A stretch of 7,174 nt of DNA from Ignavibacteriota bacterium (GTDB lineage: Bacteria > Bacteroidota > Ignavibacteria > Tepidaquicellales > Tepidaquicellaceae). Within the stretch, counting starts at the first letter, position 1, and each line of letters starts with the position of its first letter. The notes under the pieces were generated by a model, which saw only the letters and a list, made by a program, of their open reading frames with translations, did not search any database and was not told the origin of the DNA. Both the position numbers and the translations under genes were made by a program. Below, piece by piece: positions 5,050 through 7,174 of the stretch. The stretch covers positions 8,630 to 15,803 of the forward strand of contig PMIW01000039.1 in the NCBI GenBank assembly GCA_003158365.1. The letters run 5' to 3'.

Positions 5050-6420
5050 ATGAACATAGAAATTTTAGCACGCTTGCAATTTGCATTTACAATCGGATTT
5101 CATTATATATACCCGCCAATGAGCATCGGTCTTGCCATTTTGCTTGTGATAATGGAAGGGATGTACATCAAAACGAAAAACAAAATTTATGAGAACATTA
5201 CGCGATTCTGGATAAAGATTTTTGCGCTTGTATTTGCAATGGGAGTTGCAACAGGTATTGTAATGGAATTTGAATTCGGAACTAACTGGGCTACTTATTC
5301 CAGATTTGTCGGTGATGTTTTCGGGAGTGCGCTTGCCTCTGAAGGTGTATTTGCATTTTTTCTTGAATCGGGATTTTTGGCAATTCTTGTCTTCGGATGG
5401 AACAGGGTAAGTACAAAGATGCATTTCTTCTCGACTATTATGGTTTCTCTCGGCTCAATGTTAAGTGCGGTATGGATAATAGTGGCGAATTCCTGGCAGC
5501 AGACACCTGCCGGTTATCATATCGTAAACAATGCGGGAACATTCCGTGCTGAGATAACAGATTTCTGGGCTATGGTTTTTAATCCGTCTTCGGTTGACAG
5601 ATTATTGCATTCGCTTTCGGGCGGATGGCTGACCGGTGCATTTTTTGTAATGAGTGTCTCTGCATTTTATATTTTGAAAAACAGGCATATTGATTTTGCA
5701 AAAAAATCGATGAAGATTGCAATTGCTCTTGCACTGTTTGCATCACTGTTCCAGCTATACACGGGACACGACAGTGCTATGGGAATAAGCAATACTCAGC
5801 CTGCTAAGCTCGCAGCTTTCGAGGGGCATTTTCAGACGGGTCCCGCACCGATTTATCTATTCGGCTGGGTGAATGAAAAGGAGCAGAAAGTTAATATTGG
5901 AATTTCCATTCCCGGTTTCTTAAGCTACATGATATATGGTGATATACAAAAACCGGTTACGGGATTGAATGAATTCAAGCCTGAAGACAGACCGCCTGTT
6001 AATATTGTGTTTCAGAGTTATCATTTGATGGTGGCAATCGGATTTACTTTGATTGGATTGAGTGTGTTGTCATTATTTCTTTTAAGAAAAGATTTACTTT
6101 TCAAAAATAAATTATTTTTAAAAATCCTGATAGTTTCGGTAATCCTTCCGCATCTTGCAAATCAGCTTGGATGGATATCCGCCGAAGTCGGCAGGCAGCC
6201 GTGGATTGTATATAATTTATTAAGGACAAAGGATGCATTATCCAAATCGGTGGGTTCAGGAGAAATAATATTTTCTCTGATTTTGTTTACATTGATATAC
6301 GCACTGCTGTTTACACTATTCATATTTTTACTTGACAGGAAAATAAAACAAGGGCCGGAAGACACTAGTGAAAAAGACGGTGTATATTCGGAGCAAAAAG
6401 TAATATTTAAAAATCAATAA
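5050..6420 (+). CDS. cydA: Cytochrome bd ubiquinol/menaquinol oxidase subunit I
   Basis: A 456-residue polytopic inner-membrane protein, the heme-bearing quinol-oxidising subunit of cytochrome bd, which reduces O2 to water and has high O2 affinity. Heme ligands are visible: His18 (high-spin heme, in GFHYIYPPMS), His187 (heme b558, in RLLHSLSGGW) and Met327 (second b558 ligand, in SYHLMV). Glu98 and Glu106 in ASEGVFAFFLESGF match the conserved glutamates near the high-spin hemes. The Q-loop quinol site retains Lys253 and Glu258 in AKLAAFEGHF, and the GRQPW signature (381-385) is intact. The protein is shorter than E. coli CydA (522), consistent with a short Q-loop lacking the C-terminal insert. 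At the E. coli Arg391 position it carries His325. The start has no Shine-Dalgarno motif but gives the normal N-terminus (RLQFAFTIGFH). cydB follows after 8 nt, forming an operon. Numbering equivalences are from memory of E. coli CydA. Confidence 0.96.
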   Translation: MNIEILARLQFAFTIGFHYIYPPMSIGLAILLVIMEGMYIKTKNKIYENITRFWIKIFALVFAMGVATGIVMEFEFGTNWATYSRFVGDVFGSALASEGVFAFFLESGFLAILVFGWNRVSTKMHFFSTIMVSLGSMLSAVWIIVANSWQQTPAGYHIVNNAGTFRAEITDFWAMVFNPSSVDRLLHSLSGGWLTGAFFVMSVSAFYILKNRHIDFAKKSMKIAIALALFASLFQLYTGHDSAMGISNTQPAKLAAFEGHFQTGPAPIYLFGWVNEKEQKVNIGISIPGFLSYMIYGDIQKPVTGLNEFKPEDRPPVNIVFQSYHLMVAIGFTLIGLSVLSLFLLRKDLLFKNKLFLKILIVSVILPHLANQLGWISAEVGRQPWIVYNLLRTKDALSKSVGSGEIIFSLILFTLIYALLFTLFIFLLDRKIKQGPEDTSEKDGVYSEQKVIFKNQ

Positions 6421-6428
6421 TTTTTTTT

Positions 6429-7174
6429 ATGCCTGATTTAAATACAATATGGTTTTTTCTTATAGGGATATTATTAACGGGTTATGCAATACTGGATGGA
6501 TTTGATTTGGGTGTCGGTGCCTTACATCTTTTAACAAAAAGCGATGAAGACAGGAGAACAGCTATAAACTCAATCGGACCTGTCTGGGACGGAAATGAAG
6601 TATGGCTGGTAACTGCAGGCGGGGCGCTGTTTGCGGCTTTCCCCGAAGTATATGCAACTGTGTTTTCGGGATTTTACATTGCCTTTATGATTCTGTTGTT
6701 TGTGCTGATATTCAGAGCAGTTGCAATTGAGTTCAGAAGCAAGCACGCAAGCAAACAATGGAGGGCGTCGTGGGATGTTGCATTCAGCATTTCGAGTATA
6801 TTGATTGCACTGCTGATGGGAATTGCTCTCGGAAATATCATAACAGGAATACCATTGGGAAGCGATAAAGAATTTACAGGAACTTTCTTAGGAATGATAA
6901 ATCCATATACGGTTTTAATCGGCATTACAACTGTTGCTTTATTCATGATGCACGGAGCAATTTATCTTGCAATGAAAACAGAAGGTGAACTGCAGATAAA
7001 AGTAAAATCGTGGGTTAACAGTACTATTATATTTTTTGTGATATGTTTTGTTACCTCTACTATGGCGACGCTAATTTATTACCCCGGTATGATAGTGCAT
7101 TTCAAAGAGTATCCTGCATTATTTATAATTGCAATTTTTAACATGCTTGCGATTGCAAACGTACCAAGGGAAAT
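6429..7174 (+). CDS. cydB: Cytochrome bd oxidase subunit II, 3' end cut off by window
   Basis: The frame is open from the ATG at 6429 to the window edge, giving 248 residues of a protein that is usually about 340-380 long; the missing part lies to the right. This is the second, membrane-integral subunit of cytochrome bd, the pseudo-symmetric partner of CydA. Landmarks: GYAILDGFDLGVGAL (19-32) with Asp26, matching a conserved acidic residue of E. coli CydB; then SIGPVWDGNEVWL and TAGGALFAAFP (48-72) with Asp54, matching E. coli Asp58; SGFYIAFMI; GIALGNIITGIP (131-142); and HGAIYLAMKTEGEL (175-188). Several transmembrane helices are evident. Only eight T residues separate it from the cydA stop, so the two are translated from one message without a visible Shine-Dalgarno site. 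No frameshift or damage is seen in the part present. Whether a CydX-type small subunit or the cydDC assembly transporter follows cannot be seen. Confidence 0.95.
   Translation, partial: MPDLNTIWFFLIGILLTGYAILDGFDLGVGALHLLTKSDEDRRTAINSIGPVWDGNEVWLVTAGGALFAAFPEVYATVFSGFYIAFMILLFVLIFRAVAIEFRSKHASKQWRASWDVAFSISSILIALLMGIALGNIITGIPLGSDKEFTGTFLGMINPYTVLIGITTVALFMMHGAIYLAMKTEGELQIKVKSWVNSTIIFFVICFVTSTMATLIYYPGMIVHFKEYPALFIIAIFNMLAIANVPRE

Noticed and set aside
6570..6946. Minus-strand open frames opposite cydB (6570-6758 and 6674-6946)
   Set aside because: The plus strand here encodes unmistakable CydB sequence; the antisense frames are by-products.

Overview
The window is AT-rich DNA (roughly one third G+C by eye) from a bacterium that is probably in the Bacteroidota/Ignavibacteriota (Chlorobi-Ignavibacteria) lineage. 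The best evidence is the type IX secretion sorting domain at the end of the first gene, whose YPNPFNPTTKISYEIP signature is typical of Ignavibacteria-like genomes. Start codons are preceded by A/T-rich sequence with no Shine-Dalgarno motif, as is usual in that group. The assignment is inferred from these motifs, not from a database match.

Layout. Positions 1-394 hold no convincing gene but are dense in inverted repeats: a nested hairpin at 139-197, ATATCAA/TTGATAT sites at 253-300 and a possible promoter at 282-308. Next is a small secreted protein with one fibronectin-III-like domain and a type IX sorting domain (395-1126, +), closed by a textbook intrinsic terminator (1151-1180). Converging on it are three minus-strand genes, in transcription order: an OsmC-family protein (3849-3454), a secreted two-lobed retropepsin-like aspartic protease (3339-2059) and a D-amino acid aminotransferase (2055-1213). 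The last two are only 3 nt apart and are very likely co-transcribed. Divergent from the OsmC gene, on the plus strand, are a PLP enzyme of the cysteine synthase/cystathionine beta-synthase family (4005-4976), then cydA (5050-6420) and cydB (6429 to the window edge, cut off), which encode a cytochrome bd quinol oxidase with a short Q-loop.

Functional reading. The right half combines thiol/peroxide chemistry (OsmC), sulfur amino acid chemistry (CBS/CysK-like) and a terminal oxidase of a class known for high oxygen affinity and sulfide resistance. This could be a redox/sulfide-tolerance neighbourhood, but that rests on adjacency only. The left half concerns the envelope: an exported protease, a surface or secreted type IX cargo, and an enzyme that can supply D-glutamate/D-alanine for peptidoglycan.

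Most of the window is conventional metabolism, and I found no clear evidence of a new multi-gene system, mobile element, CRISPR array or RNA gene. The least explained parts are the non-coding palindromes at 139-197, 253-300 and 4983-5038, and the N-terminal domain of the aspartic protease.
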